Part shown: one piece after another, positions 1-6,461 of the stretch
Position numbering within the stretch: position 1 is the first letter of the stretch
Layout of the letters: every line of letters begins with the position of its first letter
DNA from: DASSKA01 sp963839365
Lineage (GTDB): Bacteria; Actinomycetota; Actinomycetes; Propionibacteriales; Nocardioidaceae
Length of the DNA stretch: 16,766 bases
NCBI GenBank assembly: GCA_963839365.1
Contig: CAWIUT010000012.1
Coordinates: 1-16,766, forward strand
Direction of reading: 5' to 3'
The notes under the pieces: generated by a model
Database searches by the model: none
What the model saw: only the letters and a program-made list of their open reading frames with translations
Told to the model about the DNA's origin: nothing
Program-made: the position numbers and the translations under genes

Positions 1-33
1 GGCGGACGCTCGTACCAACTGAGCTACCTGCCC
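1..33 (-). tRNA. Partial tRNA, 5' acceptor, D-arm and start of anticodon stem
   Basis: Read on the minus strand, this begins with a 7-nt acceptor strand (GGGCAGG), then TA and the D-stem/loop GCTC-AGTTGGTAC-GAGC. G26 and the 5' anticodon-stem strand TCCGC follow, and the window then ends. The anticodon is off the edge, so the isotype cannot be read. The TCCGC stem and D-loop resemble actinobacterial tRNA-Phe from memory, which is only a guess. The gene points out of the window, away from the vanillate operon. Confidence 0.8.
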
Positions 34-201
34 CCGTCCGCGGTCTCCCTGACGGAGCGCCGCAAGCAGCGCCCGCGCAGTGTCCGCGGACGTCGCGATC
101 ATACATGGCGAGGTGCCCGGCTCGTGCCGGGGCTGGCCCCGCCAGCGACGCGGATGGGGCGGGCGTGGTCGGCTGGGGCGACCGGTGAAGCGGACGAAAG
201 G

Positions 202-216
202 TTCCGTTGAGCGGAA
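202..216. promoter_or_regulatory. Candidate IclR-type operator upstream of vanA
   Basis: The perfect inverted repeat TTCCG-N5-CGGAA lies 75 bp before the vanA start. IclR-family regulators bind short palindromes of about this size, and an IclR gene is the last gene of the same operon. A perfect 12-bp palindrome, GAAGTCGACTTC, overlaps its right end (214-225). The assignment to that regulator is inference. Confidence 0.45.
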
Positions 217-230
217 GTCGACTTCAAACC

Positions 231-251
231 GGATCGTCCGGACCTCGATCC
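231..251. repeat. Inverted repeat in vanA leader
   Basis: GGATCG (231-236) and CGATCC (246-251) form a 6-bp inverted repeat around a 9-nt spacer that contains TCCGGA. It lies between the candidate IclR site and the vanA ribosome binding site (GAGAGGA, 274-280). It could be a second operator or an mRNA hairpin. Confidence 0.3.
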
Positions 252-290
252 TCAAGCGCATCCCCTTCGGCACGAGAGGACGGATGCACC

Positions 291-1376
291 ATGAGCTACC
301 CCATCGAGTTCGTCCGCGACCAGTGGTACGTCGCGGCGTACGGAAGCGAGATCGGCCGCGAGCTGTTCCCGCGCACGGTCCTCGGCGAGGACCTCGTCTT
401 CTACCGCACCAAGAGCGGCCAGGTGATCGCGCTGGCCGACCGCTGCGTGCACCGCCGTTACCCGCTCTCGCAGAGCAACCTGGACGGCGACAACGTGGTG
501 TGCGGCTACCACGGCTTCACCTACGACCAGACCGGCAGCTGCGTCGCCGTGCCCGGGCAGAAGCGAATCCCCCGCACCGCGCGGGTGAACGCCTACCCGG
601 TGGTGGAGCAGGACTCGTTCGTGTGGGTGTGGTTCGGGGACCCGGAGCGCGCCGACCGGGACCTGATCCCGCGGGCGCCGTGGCTCGACGACGAGAAGTA
701 CGAGGTCGTGCAGGGCCTCGAGCACCTGAAGGCGCCGTACGGCCTGCTGGTCGACAACCTGATGGACCTCTCGCACGAGACCTACCTGCACGGCGGCTAC
801 ATCGGCACCCCCGAGGTCGCCGACACCCCGATCCGCACCGAGGTCGACGACGAGCAGCAGGTCGTCTACGTCAGCCGGCACATGGACGACGCCGCCTGTC
901 CGTCCTTCTACGCCGAGTCCACCGGCATCGGCGGCCGGATCGTGCGGTGGCAGGACATCGAGTTCCACCCGCCGTGCCTGTACCTGCTGCACAGCCGGGT
1001 CGCGCCCGTCGGCGTGCTGCCCGACGACGACGGCACCGACCCGAACGGCTTCCACGTCGAGATCGTCTACGCGATCACCCCGGAGACCGACGGCACCACG
1101 CACGACTTCTGGATGGTGGCCCGCGACTTCGCGATCGGCGACGAGAAGGTCTCGGAGTTCCTGCGCGAGTCGAACCGGACCGTGGTGCTCCAGGACGTGG
1201 TGGCGCTGGACAAGCTCGCCGAAGCGCTGCGCACCGAGAAGGCCGGCTACCAGGAGCTGAGCATCAACATCGACACCGGTGGGCTGGCCGCGCGCCGCAT
1301 CATCAAGGCGCAGATCGAGAGGGGCCTCCACCCGCACGAGGAGCAGCCGGTGCCGGCCCCTGCGGTGGCCGGATGA
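291..1376 (+). CDS. vanA: Vanillate O-demethylase oxygenase subunit (Rieske)
   Basis: A 361-residue Rieske non-heme iron oxygenase. The family removes the O-methyl group of vanillate, giving protocatechuate and formaldehyde in the cytoplasm, with electrons from VanB. The [2Fe-2S] site is C52-x-H54 and C71-x2-H74. The mononuclear iron site is D159-x2-H162-x4-H167 after N156, in the NLMDLSHETYLH segment typical of VanA-like enzymes. Length is as expected for VanA. The ATG at 291 is preferred because GAGAGGA lies 10 nt upstream and the protein starts directly with the conserved MSYPIEFVRDQWYVAAY-like N-terminus; longer in-frame starts add unrelated residues. Its stop overlaps the next start (ATGA). 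Related monooxygenases demethylate syringate, anisate or other aromatic ethers, so the exact substrate is inferred from the ferulate-type cluster next door. Confidence 0.88.
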   Translation: MSYPIEFVRDQWYVAAYGSEIGRELFPRTVLGEDLVFYRTKSGQVIALADRCVHRRYPLSQSNLDGDNVVCGYHGFTYDQTGSCVAVPGQKRIPRTARVNAYPVVEQDSFVWVWFGDPERADRDLIPRAPWLDDEKYEVVQGLEHLKAPYGLLVDNLMDLSHETYLHGGYIGTPEVADTPIRTEVDDEQQVVYVSRHMDDAACPSFYAESTGIGGRIVRWQDIEFHPPCLYLLHSRVAPVGVLPDDDGTDPNGFHVEIVYAITPETDGTTHDFWMVARDFAIGDEKVSEFLRESNRTVVLQDVVALDKLAEALRTEKAGYQELSINIDTGGLAARRIIKAQIERGLHPHEEQPVPAPAVAG

Positions 1377-1555
1377 CCGCGGTCTCCAGCCTGAAGGACA
1401 AGACCGGCTCGGGGACCATCTTCACCGTGGAGTGGGTGCTGGGCACCGACCGGCTGCTCGGGACCTGCTACTGCGGAGCCCGCCGGGAGGCGGAGGACCC
1501 TGTCGAGCTCTGGGAGTGGCTGACCGCCCACCCGGTGGGGCACGACGGTGGCTGA
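1373..1555 (+). CDS. Unrecognised 60-residue Cys-x-Cys protein between vanA and vanB
   Basis: A 60-residue ORF whose ATG overlaps the vanA stop (ATGA) and whose end overlaps the GTG start of vanB, so it is sandwiched by translational coupling on both sides. I do not recognise a named family. Visible features are a probable beta-strand segment, a C32-Y-C34-G turn, an acidic/aromatic helix (EDPVELWEWL) and a C-terminal H53-P-x2-H57. Two cysteines plus two histidines could bind a metal or accept electrons, but two cysteines alone are too few for a Rieske or ferredoxin centre. Position and overlaps suggest an accessory subunit or assembly factor of the oxygenase. That role is inference. There is no signal peptide or membrane segment. 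Confidence 0.75.
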   Translation: MTAVSSLKDKTGSGTIFTVEWVLGTDRLLGTCYCGARREAEDPVELWEWLTAHPVGHDGG

Positions 1556-2495
1556 GCTCGAGACCGACGCGGTCGTGCGCGCCCGGACCGCCGCCTCGGA
1601 CGGGGTGGTGTGCCTGGACCTCAACGCCCCCGACGGTGGGGAGCTGCCGCCGTGGGCGCCGGGCGCGCACGTCGATCTGCTGCTCGGTGAGGGGCTGGTG
1701 CGCCAGTACTCGCTGTGTGGCGACCCGGCCGACCGGTCGACGTACCGCATCGGCGTGCTGCGTGAGCCGGGCGGCCGGGGTGGCTCGGCGTTCGTGCACG
1801 AGCGGCTCGCCGTCGGCGACCTGGTCCGGGTGCGCGGGCCGCGCAACCACTTCGCGGTGCAGGACGCGGCGTCGTACCTCTTCGTCGCCGGCGGGGTCGG
1901 CATCACGCCGCTGCTGCCGATGATCGCCGAGGTCGACCGGCGCGGTGCGGCTTGGCAGCTGCTGTACGGCGGACGCACCCGCTCGTCGATGGCGTTCCTC
2001 GACCAGCTCGCGCGCTACGACGAGCGGGTGGAGATCGCGCCGCAGGAAACCCACGGGCTGCTCGACCTGCACGGCTTCCTGACCCGGCACTCGCCCGGGA
2101 CCCTGGTCTACGGCTGCGGGCCGGAGCCGATGCTGCGCGCCTTGGAGGAGGCCTGCACCGGTCTGCCGCCGGGCACTCTGCACCTGGAGCGGTTCAGCCC
2201 CAAGGAGGAGCTGCGCGCCGAGGCCGACGACGGGTTCGAGGTCTACCTGAAGGCCTCCGGGCTCACCGTCCAGGTCCCGCCGGACCAGTCGGTGCTGCAC
2301 GCCGTCGAGGCGGCCGGCGTGCAGGTGCTGTCCTCCTGCCAGGAGGGCACCTGCGGCACCTGCGAGACCGACGTGCTCGAAGGGGCCCCGGACCACCGCG
2401 ACTCGCTGCTCACGCCTGAGGAGCGGGCGAGCGGTGAGACCATGATGATTTGTGTCTCGCGCTGCAAGGGCCAGCGGCTGGTCCTCGACCTCTGA
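1548..2495 (+). CDS. vanB: Vanillate O-demethylase reductase subunit
   Basis: A 315-residue phthalate-dioxygenase-reductase-type protein that passes electrons from NAD(P)H through FMN and a ferredoxin centre to the VanA Rieske cluster. Domains in order: FMN-binding barrel with R52-Q-Y-S-L; NAD-binding domain with GGVGITP at 115-121 and a YGCGPEPML segment near 195-203; C-terminal plant-type ferredoxin with C264-x4-C269-x2-C272-x29-C302. Length and domain order match VanB. The GTG start at 1548 overlaps the end of the 60-residue gene, and GGTGGGG at 1534-1540 can serve as ribosome binding site. The IclR gene starts 7 nt after its stop if the preferred IclR start is right. Confidence 0.9.
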   Translation: MAELETDAVVRARTAASDGVVCLDLNAPDGGELPPWAPGAHVDLLLGEGLVRQYSLCGDPADRSTYRIGVLREPGGRGGSAFVHERLAVGDLVRVRGPRNHFAVQDAASYLFVAGGVGITPLLPMIAEVDRRGAAWQLLYGGRTRSSMAFLDQLARYDERVEIAPQETHGLLDLHGFLTRHSPGTLVYGCGPEPMLRALEEACTGLPPGTLHLERFSPKEELRAEADDGFEVYLKASGLTVQVPPDQSVLHAVEAAGVQVLSSCQEGTCGTCETDVLEGAPDHRDSLLTPEERASGETMMICVSRCKGQRLVLDL

Positions 2496-2502
2496 GCCGC
2501 CG

Positions 2503-3300
2503 GTGAACGGGCCGTCCGTGAGCTCCCGGCTGCTCGCCCTGCTCGACCTGTTCACCGCCGACCGGCCCGCGCTCACCCTCTCGGAGATGAGCCGGCTGTC
2601 CGGCACGCCGATGAGCACCACGCACCGGCTGGTCGGCGAGCTCGCCTCGTGGGGCGCGCTCGAGCGCGGCGAGGACGGCCGCTACCGGGTCGGCCTGAAG
2701 CTGTGGGAGCTCGGCTCGCTGGCCCCGCGCGGACTGCCGCTGCGCGAGGTGGCGTTGCCGCTGATGGAGGACCTCTACGAGGCCACGCACGCCAACGTGC
2801 AGCTCTCGGTGCTGAACGGCAACGAGGTGGTCTACCTGGAGCGGTTGGCCGGCCGGCGGGCGGTGCCTACCTTGGTGCGTGTCGGGGGCCGGTTCGCGGT
2901 GCACGCCACCGGTGGCGGGCTGGTGCTGCTTGCGCACGCCCCGGCGGCGTTCCAGGAGCAGGTGCTGAGCGGCCCGCTGGAGAGCTTCACCCCGATGACG
3001 ATCTCCGACCCGCGACAGCTGCGCCGGGTGCTCGCCGAGGTGCGGCGAAGCGGCTTCGCGCTGAGCGACCGCCAGGTCACCATGGACGCGCTGTCGGTGG
3101 CCGCGCCGATCCACGGCCCGGGGGACCACGTGGTGGCCGCCCTGTCCCTGGTGGTCTGGCACGAGGGCGCCGAACCCCGCTCGCTGGTGCCGCTGGTCCG
3201 CTCCACCGCCCGCAGCATCTCCCGGATGCTCGGCTCCCCCCAGGCGAACGCGCCGTCCTCCGCCGACTACCTGGGCAGTGACGCTCAGATAACGAAATAG
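2503..3300 (+). CDS. IclR-family transcriptional regulator of the van operon
   Basis: A 265-residue IclR-type regulator: N-terminal winged helix-turn-helix at about residues 6-66 (TLSEMSRLSGTPMSTTHRLV is the core) followed by an effector-binding domain. IclR proteins often control aromatic catabolism and bind the pathway substrate or product. The GTG at 2503 is preferred because it puts the start just before the wHTH and 7 nt after the vanB stop. A GTG at 2452 would overlap vanB by 44 bp and add a low-complexity N-terminus; GTG 2518 is also possible. The ribosome binding site is weak, suggesting coupling to vanB. It is the last van gene, and the likely target is the palindromic leader of vanA (202-251). 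Its ligand cannot be read from sequence; vanillate is a guess. Confidence 0.85.
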   Translation: MNGPSVSSRLLALLDLFTADRPALTLSEMSRLSGTPMSTTHRLVGELASWGALERGEDGRYRVGLKLWELGSLAPRGLPLREVALPLMEDLYEATHANVQLSVLNGNEVVYLERLAGRRAVPTLVRVGGRFAVHATGGGLVLLAHAPAAFQEQVLSGPLESFTPMTISDPRQLRRVLAEVRRSGFALSDRQVTMDALSVAAPIHGPGDHVVAALSLVVWHEGAEPRSLVPLVRSTARSISRMLGSPQANAPSSADYLGSDAQITK

Positions 3301-3301
3301 G

Positions 3302-3313
3302 CAGGAAACCTGT
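3302..3313. promoter_or_regulatory. CouR-like MarR operator candidate upstream of the MFS gene
   Basis: CAGGAAACCTGT, containing the palindrome CAGG-AAA-CCTG, starts 2 nt after the IclR stop and lies 65 bp before the transporter ATG. The identical 12-mer occurs in the promoter of the crotonase operon (5623-5634). Directly upstream is an unusually AT-rich patch (GATAACGAAATAG) that could hold a -10 element, so a repressor bound here would sit near the transcription start. Confidence 0.6.
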
Positions 3314-3377
3314 ACTTCTCGATCCGTTCGTGGGAGAGTTCCGTCGATTCGTAGGGGTTTGCTGCATCGGAGGGGAC

Positions 3378-5012
3378 ATGACGAACGTCGCGACTGCATC
3401 CACCGGTCGGAAGGCGATCCACACCAAGTACCTGGCGCCCGGCACCCGGACCTCCACGGCGCTGGCCGTGCTGGTGGCCCAGGTCGGCCTGGCCATCCCG
3501 GCCGTGCTGAACGGCCTGTTCCAGGAGGACCTGCACACCACCTCCTCGCAGCTGACCTGGATCTCCGACGCGTTCCTGGTCCCGGTGACCCTGCTGGAGC
3601 TGACCTTCGGGGTGATGGGCGACCTGTTCGGCCGTAAGCGGCTGCTGATCGGCGGCAGCCTGCTGATGGCGGTCGGTGAGGCGATCAGCGTGCTGGCGCC
3701 CGCCGCCGGCGCGTCCAACACGGGCGCGATCGCCACCCTGTGGACCGGTCAGGCGCTGACCGGGATCGGCGCCGCGGTGCTGTTCCCGACGACGCTGGCG
3801 ATGGTCGCCGCCGGCACCCACACCGTGAAGGACCGGGCACGCGGCATCGCGATCTGGGCCGCGGCGCTCTCGTCCGGCGGGTTCGTCTCCCCGCTCCTCG
3901 GCGGCATCATGACCAAGTTCTCCTGGGGCGGCAGCGAGACGGCCAGCTGGCGGTGGGCGTTCGTCGCGGTCTGCATCCTGGCGCTGATCAGCGCCGCGGT
4001 GGCCACCACCGCGCAGAACTCCTCCGCGCCGGAGGGTCGCTCGCTGGACTGGCCGGGCCAGATCACCATCGCCGTCTCGCTGTTTGCGCTGCTGTTCGCG
4101 GTGATCCAGGGATCCACCAGCGGCTGGGGCAGCCCCTGGGTGATCGGCGGCTTCGTGGTCGCGGTCGTGTTCTTCGTCGCCTTCATCGCCGCCGAGAAGC
4201 TCTCCGAGGCCCCGCTGCTGCGGCTCAGCCTGTTCAGCAGCCGTGCCTTCAGCGCCAACTCGATCATCACCGTGGTCGGCATGTTCGCGTTCTTGGGCAC
4301 GGCGTACTCCACCAGCATCCGGCTCGCTGCCATCCAGGGCTTCTCGCCGATGAAGACCTCGATCGCTTTCGTGCTGCTGCAGGGCTTCGCGCTCTTGCTG
4401 ATGCCGTTGACCGCCAAGGTCATCCACTCGTTCAACCCGCGCTGGGCGCTGGGCGGCGGCTTCCTGCTGATCGGGGTCGGCGACCTCTGGATCTCCACAC
4501 AGTCGGTCACCGCGATGTCCTTGATGCCGATCATCGCCCCGCTGGTGCTGGTCGGGATCGGCTTCGCGTTCGCGCTCTCCAGCGTCACCGCGGTCGCGGT
4601 GAACACCGTCCCCAACCACCTGGCCGGTATGGCGTCCGGCACGACCAGCCAGCTGCGCGACTTCGGGTTCACCCTCGGCCCCGCCGTCATCGGCTCCATC
4701 GCGCTCAGCCAGGCCGCCGCCGAGATGCACAGCAAGATCGCCTCCAGCCCGCACCTGCAGGCGGCGCTGGACGCGTTCAGCAAGCACGCCCCGGCGCCGG
4801 TGGTGGGCGCGGTGAAGTCCGGCCCGCTGGGCGCCAACGCGATCCCGGACAACCCGCTGAAGAACATCGCCTTCCACGCCCTCGACCACGCCTACTCGCT
4901 GGGCTACATCGTCTGTGGTGTCGCCGCGCTGGTGGCGGCCGTGCTCGCGGCGGTGGCGCTGCAGGGCACCGCCGACCGGCCGATGGTCACCGAGGAGTCG
5001 CTGCACGAGTGA
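3378..5012 (+). CDS. MFS transporter, 14-TM DHA2 type, probable hydroxycinnamate transporter (CouT-like)
   Basis: A 544-residue integral membrane protein of the major facilitator superfamily with about 14 hydrophobic segments. The motif-A-like loop is GDLFGRKRLL near residues 80-90, and the glycine/proline-rich GGFVSPLLGG motif lies near 170. The ATG at 3378 is chosen over an upstream in-frame ATG (3330) because CGGAGGGG lies just before it and the upstream extension is not membrane-protein-like. DHA2 members are often drug exporters, but some in aromatic gene clusters move aromatic acids. The shared operator with the crotonase promoter ties it to the phenylpropanoid genes, as CouT in Rhodococcus. 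It could instead carry vanillate, since vanAB lies directly upstream. Direction of transport is not shown by the sequence. Confidence 0.8.
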   Translation: MTNVATASTGRKAIHTKYLAPGTRTSTALAVLVAQVGLAIPAVLNGLFQEDLHTTSSQLTWISDAFLVPVTLLELTFGVMGDLFGRKRLLIGGSLLMAVGEAISVLAPAAGASNTGAIATLWTGQALTGIGAAVLFPTTLAMVAAGTHTVKDRARGIAIWAAALSSGGFVSPLLGGIMTKFSWGGSETASWRWAFVAVCILALISAAVATTAQNSSAPEGRSLDWPGQITIAVSLFALLFAVIQGSTSGWGSPWVIGGFVVAVVFFVAFIAAEKLSEAPLLRLSLFSSRAFSANSIITVVGMFAFLGTAYSTSIRLAAIQGFSPMKTSIAFVLLQGFALLLMPLTAKVIHSFNPRWALGGGFLLIGVGDLWISTQSVTAMSLMPIIAPLVLVGIGFAFALSSVTAVAVNTVPNHLAGMASGTTSQLRDFGFTLGPAVIGSIALSQAAAEMHSKIASSPHLQAALDAFSKHAPAPVVGAVKSGPLGANAIPDNPLKNIAFHALDHAYSLGYIVCGVAALVAAVLAAVALQGTADRPMVTEESLHE

Positions 5013-5091
5013 GCCGGAGCCCGAGGCCCGGACCGGTGGTCCCGAGACGCTCGCCGCTCAGGCGGCTCGACCGCGGGCGGGTGCTCGCCGG

Positions 5092-5547
5092 TCAGCCGGC
5101 CGGGTGCGCGAACGCACGGCGGCACGAGTCCAGCAGGGACCGGAGCTGCCGGCGGTCGGCGGGCCCGAGGTCGTGCAGCATCCGCTCCTCGAGCTCGCCC
5201 ACCGGCGGGTCGTACTCCGCGAGGAACCGCTTGCCCTCCTCGGTGAGGCTGATCAGCAGCCGGCGCCGGTTCGCCGGGTCCACCGCCCGCTCGATCAGGC
5301 CGCGCCGCTCCAGCGCGGAGATCAGGTCCGCCGAGGACTGGGCGCGCACGAACGAGTGCCGGGCCAGGTCGGCCGCGGACATGGTGGGGGTGCGCTCCAG
5401 CACGCTGAGCGCGGTGTACTGCAGCGCGGTCACCCCCGAGTCCTTGAGCAGCACGTCCAGGTGCGCCCGGATCGCCAGCTCGAGCTGCTTGACGACGTAC
5501 AGCAGGGACGGCGCGGGAGCCGCGGGCTCCTTCCGGCGCTCGGTCAT
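5092..5547 (-). CDS. MarR-family repressor (CouR-like)
   Basis: A 151-residue MarR-type winged-helix regulator. Helical dimerisation segments flank a wHTH at about residues 42-105, with the recognition helix at about 67-80 (VRAQSSADLISALE) and wing D90-P-A-N-R-R-R. The ATG at 5547 has GGGAGGA upstream at good spacing. An in-frame ATG at 5637 would translate the operator itself and is rejected. The gene is transcribed away from the crotonase operon and converges on the MFS gene. In Rhodococcus the MarR-type CouR represses p-coumarate catabolic genes and is released by p-coumaroyl-CoA; the same role is inferred from the neighbours. Likely operators are the CAGGAAACCTG palindromes at 3302 and 5622, the latter also placed to give autoregulation. 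Confidence 0.85.
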   Translation of the reverse strand: MTERRKEPAAPAPSLLYVVKQLELAIRAHLDVLLKDSGVTALQYTALSVLERTPTMSAADLARHSFVRAQSSADLISALERRGLIERAVDPANRRRLLISLTEEGKRFLAEYDPPVGELEERMLHDLGPADRRQLRSLLDSCRRAFAHPAG

Positions 5548-5621
5548 CGCGTCCTCCCAGCGGTCTCCGACGGTGCGTGGCGGCCCGGTGCTGCAGCGCC
5601 GGCCACCGAGATGGTAATTTA

Positions 5622-5634
5622 ACAGGAAACCTGT
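5622..5634. promoter_or_regulatory. CouR-like MarR operator candidate in divergent promoter
   Basis: ACAGGAAACCTGT is a perfect 5-bp inverted repeat around AAA in the gap between the MarR gene and the divergent crotonase operon. It shares CAGGAAACCTGT exactly with the site before the MFS gene. An AT-rich patch (GGTAATTTAA, 5613-5622) abuts it and could supply -10 elements in either direction. Binding here would repress both genes. Confidence 0.65.
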
Positions 5635-5654
5635 CATTGATGATGGAGGTGGCC

Positions 5655-6455
5655 GTGGCCGTCCTGCCCGAGCAGCACCGTGCCCTGCCCCGCACCCTGC
5701 GGGTCGCGGTCAGCGACCACGTGGCCGAGCTGACGCTCGCCCGCCCGGAGAAGCGCAACGCCCTCGACGACGCGACCGTGCTCGGCCTCGAGACCTTCTT
5801 CACCACCCTGGACCCGCAGGTCCGTGCGGTGGTGCTCACCGCTGACGGCGACCACTTCTGCGCGGGGCTCGACCTCGGTGAGATGACCGCGCGGGACACC
5901 ATGGCCGGCATCGCGCACTCGCGGATGTGGCACCGGGTCTTCGCCGCCATCGAGGGTGGGAGCGTGCCGGTGATCGCCGCGCTCAAGGGCGCGGTGGTGG
6001 GTGGCGGCCTCGAGCTCGCGGCGGCCACCCACGTGCGGGTCGCCGAGCAGTCCACGTTCTACGCCCTGCCGGAGGGGCAGCGCGGCATCTTCGTCGGCGG
6101 CGGCGGGTCGGTGCGGGTCCCGCGGCTGATCGGGGTGCCGCGGATGGTCGACATGATGCTCACCGGCCGCCGGTACGACGGAGCCGAGGGCGGTGCGCTG
6201 GGCCTGTCCCAGTACGTCGTGCCGGACGGCACCGGCCGGGACCGCGCCCTGGAGATCGCCCACCGCGTCGCGCAGAACGCGCCGCAGAGCAACTTCGCCG
6301 TGCTGCAGGCGCTGCCCCGGATCGCCGAGGCGAACCCGGCCGAGGGGTACTTCATGGAGGCGCTGATGGCCGCCATCGCGCAGGGCACCGACGACGCCAA
6401 GGGGCGGATGCGCGACTTCCTCGAGGGGCGCGCTCGCCGGGTGACCGAGGACTGA
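5655..6455 (+). CDS. Enoyl-CoA hydratase (crotonase family), hydroxycinnamoyl-CoA hydratase candidate (CouM-like)
   Basis: A 266-residue crotonase-fold enzyme expected to add water to the side-chain double bond of a hydroxycinnamoyl-CoA. The oxyanion-hole segment is HFCAGLDLGE near residues 70-79. Both acid/base glutamates of true hydratases are present, E120 (GGGLELA) and E140 (LPEGQRG), 20 residues apart as in rat mitochondrial hydratase. This favours hydration over the hydratase/lyase (vanillin-forming) reaction. The GTG at 5655 is preferred because GGAGG (5645-5649) precedes it by 5 nt. ATG 5640 or 5643 would add 4-5 residues and cannot be excluded. It is first of five co-directional genes, and its promoter carries the MarR operator. 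Confidence 0.85.
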   Translation: MAVLPEQHRALPRTLRVAVSDHVAELTLARPEKRNALDDATVLGLETFFTTLDPQVRAVVLTADGDHFCAGLDLGEMTARDTMAGIAHSRMWHRVFAAIEGGSVPVIAALKGAVVGGGLELAAATHVRVAEQSTFYALPEGQRGIFVGGGGSVRVPRLIGVPRMVDMMLTGRRYDGAEGGALGLSQYVVPDGTGRDRALEIAHRVAQNAPQSNFAVLQALPRIAEANPAEGYFMEALMAAIAQGTDDAKGRMRDFLEGRARRVTED

Positions 6456-6461
6456 CCGGCG

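Noticed and set aside
207..290. Upstream extension of vanA to an in-frame start at 207
   Set aside because: The extra residues are serine/arginine-rich and unrelated to VanA, they translate the palindromic leader, and the ATG at 291 has a good ribosome binding site.
2452..2502. Longer IclR start overlapping vanB by 44 bp
   Set aside because: The added N-terminus only reads the vanB C-terminal codons in another frame; GTG 2503 places the start next to the wHTH domain.
3285..5006. Long minus-strand ORF opposite the MFS gene, and similar long ORFs opposite other genes
   Set aside because: They are Arg/Gly/His/Gln-rich shadow frames produced by high third-position GC, with no recognisable domains.
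5013..5091. Possible terminator between the converging MFS and MarR genes
   Set aside because: Only short 5-bp stems (GGACC-GGT-GGTCC; GCCGC-N4-GCGGC) are visible, too weak to call.
5548..5637. N-terminal extension of the MarR repressor to an ATG at 5637
   Set aside because: It would translate the operator and promoter (MTGFLLNYHLGG...). The ATG at 5547 has a strong GGGAGGA site and yields a normal-length MarR protein.
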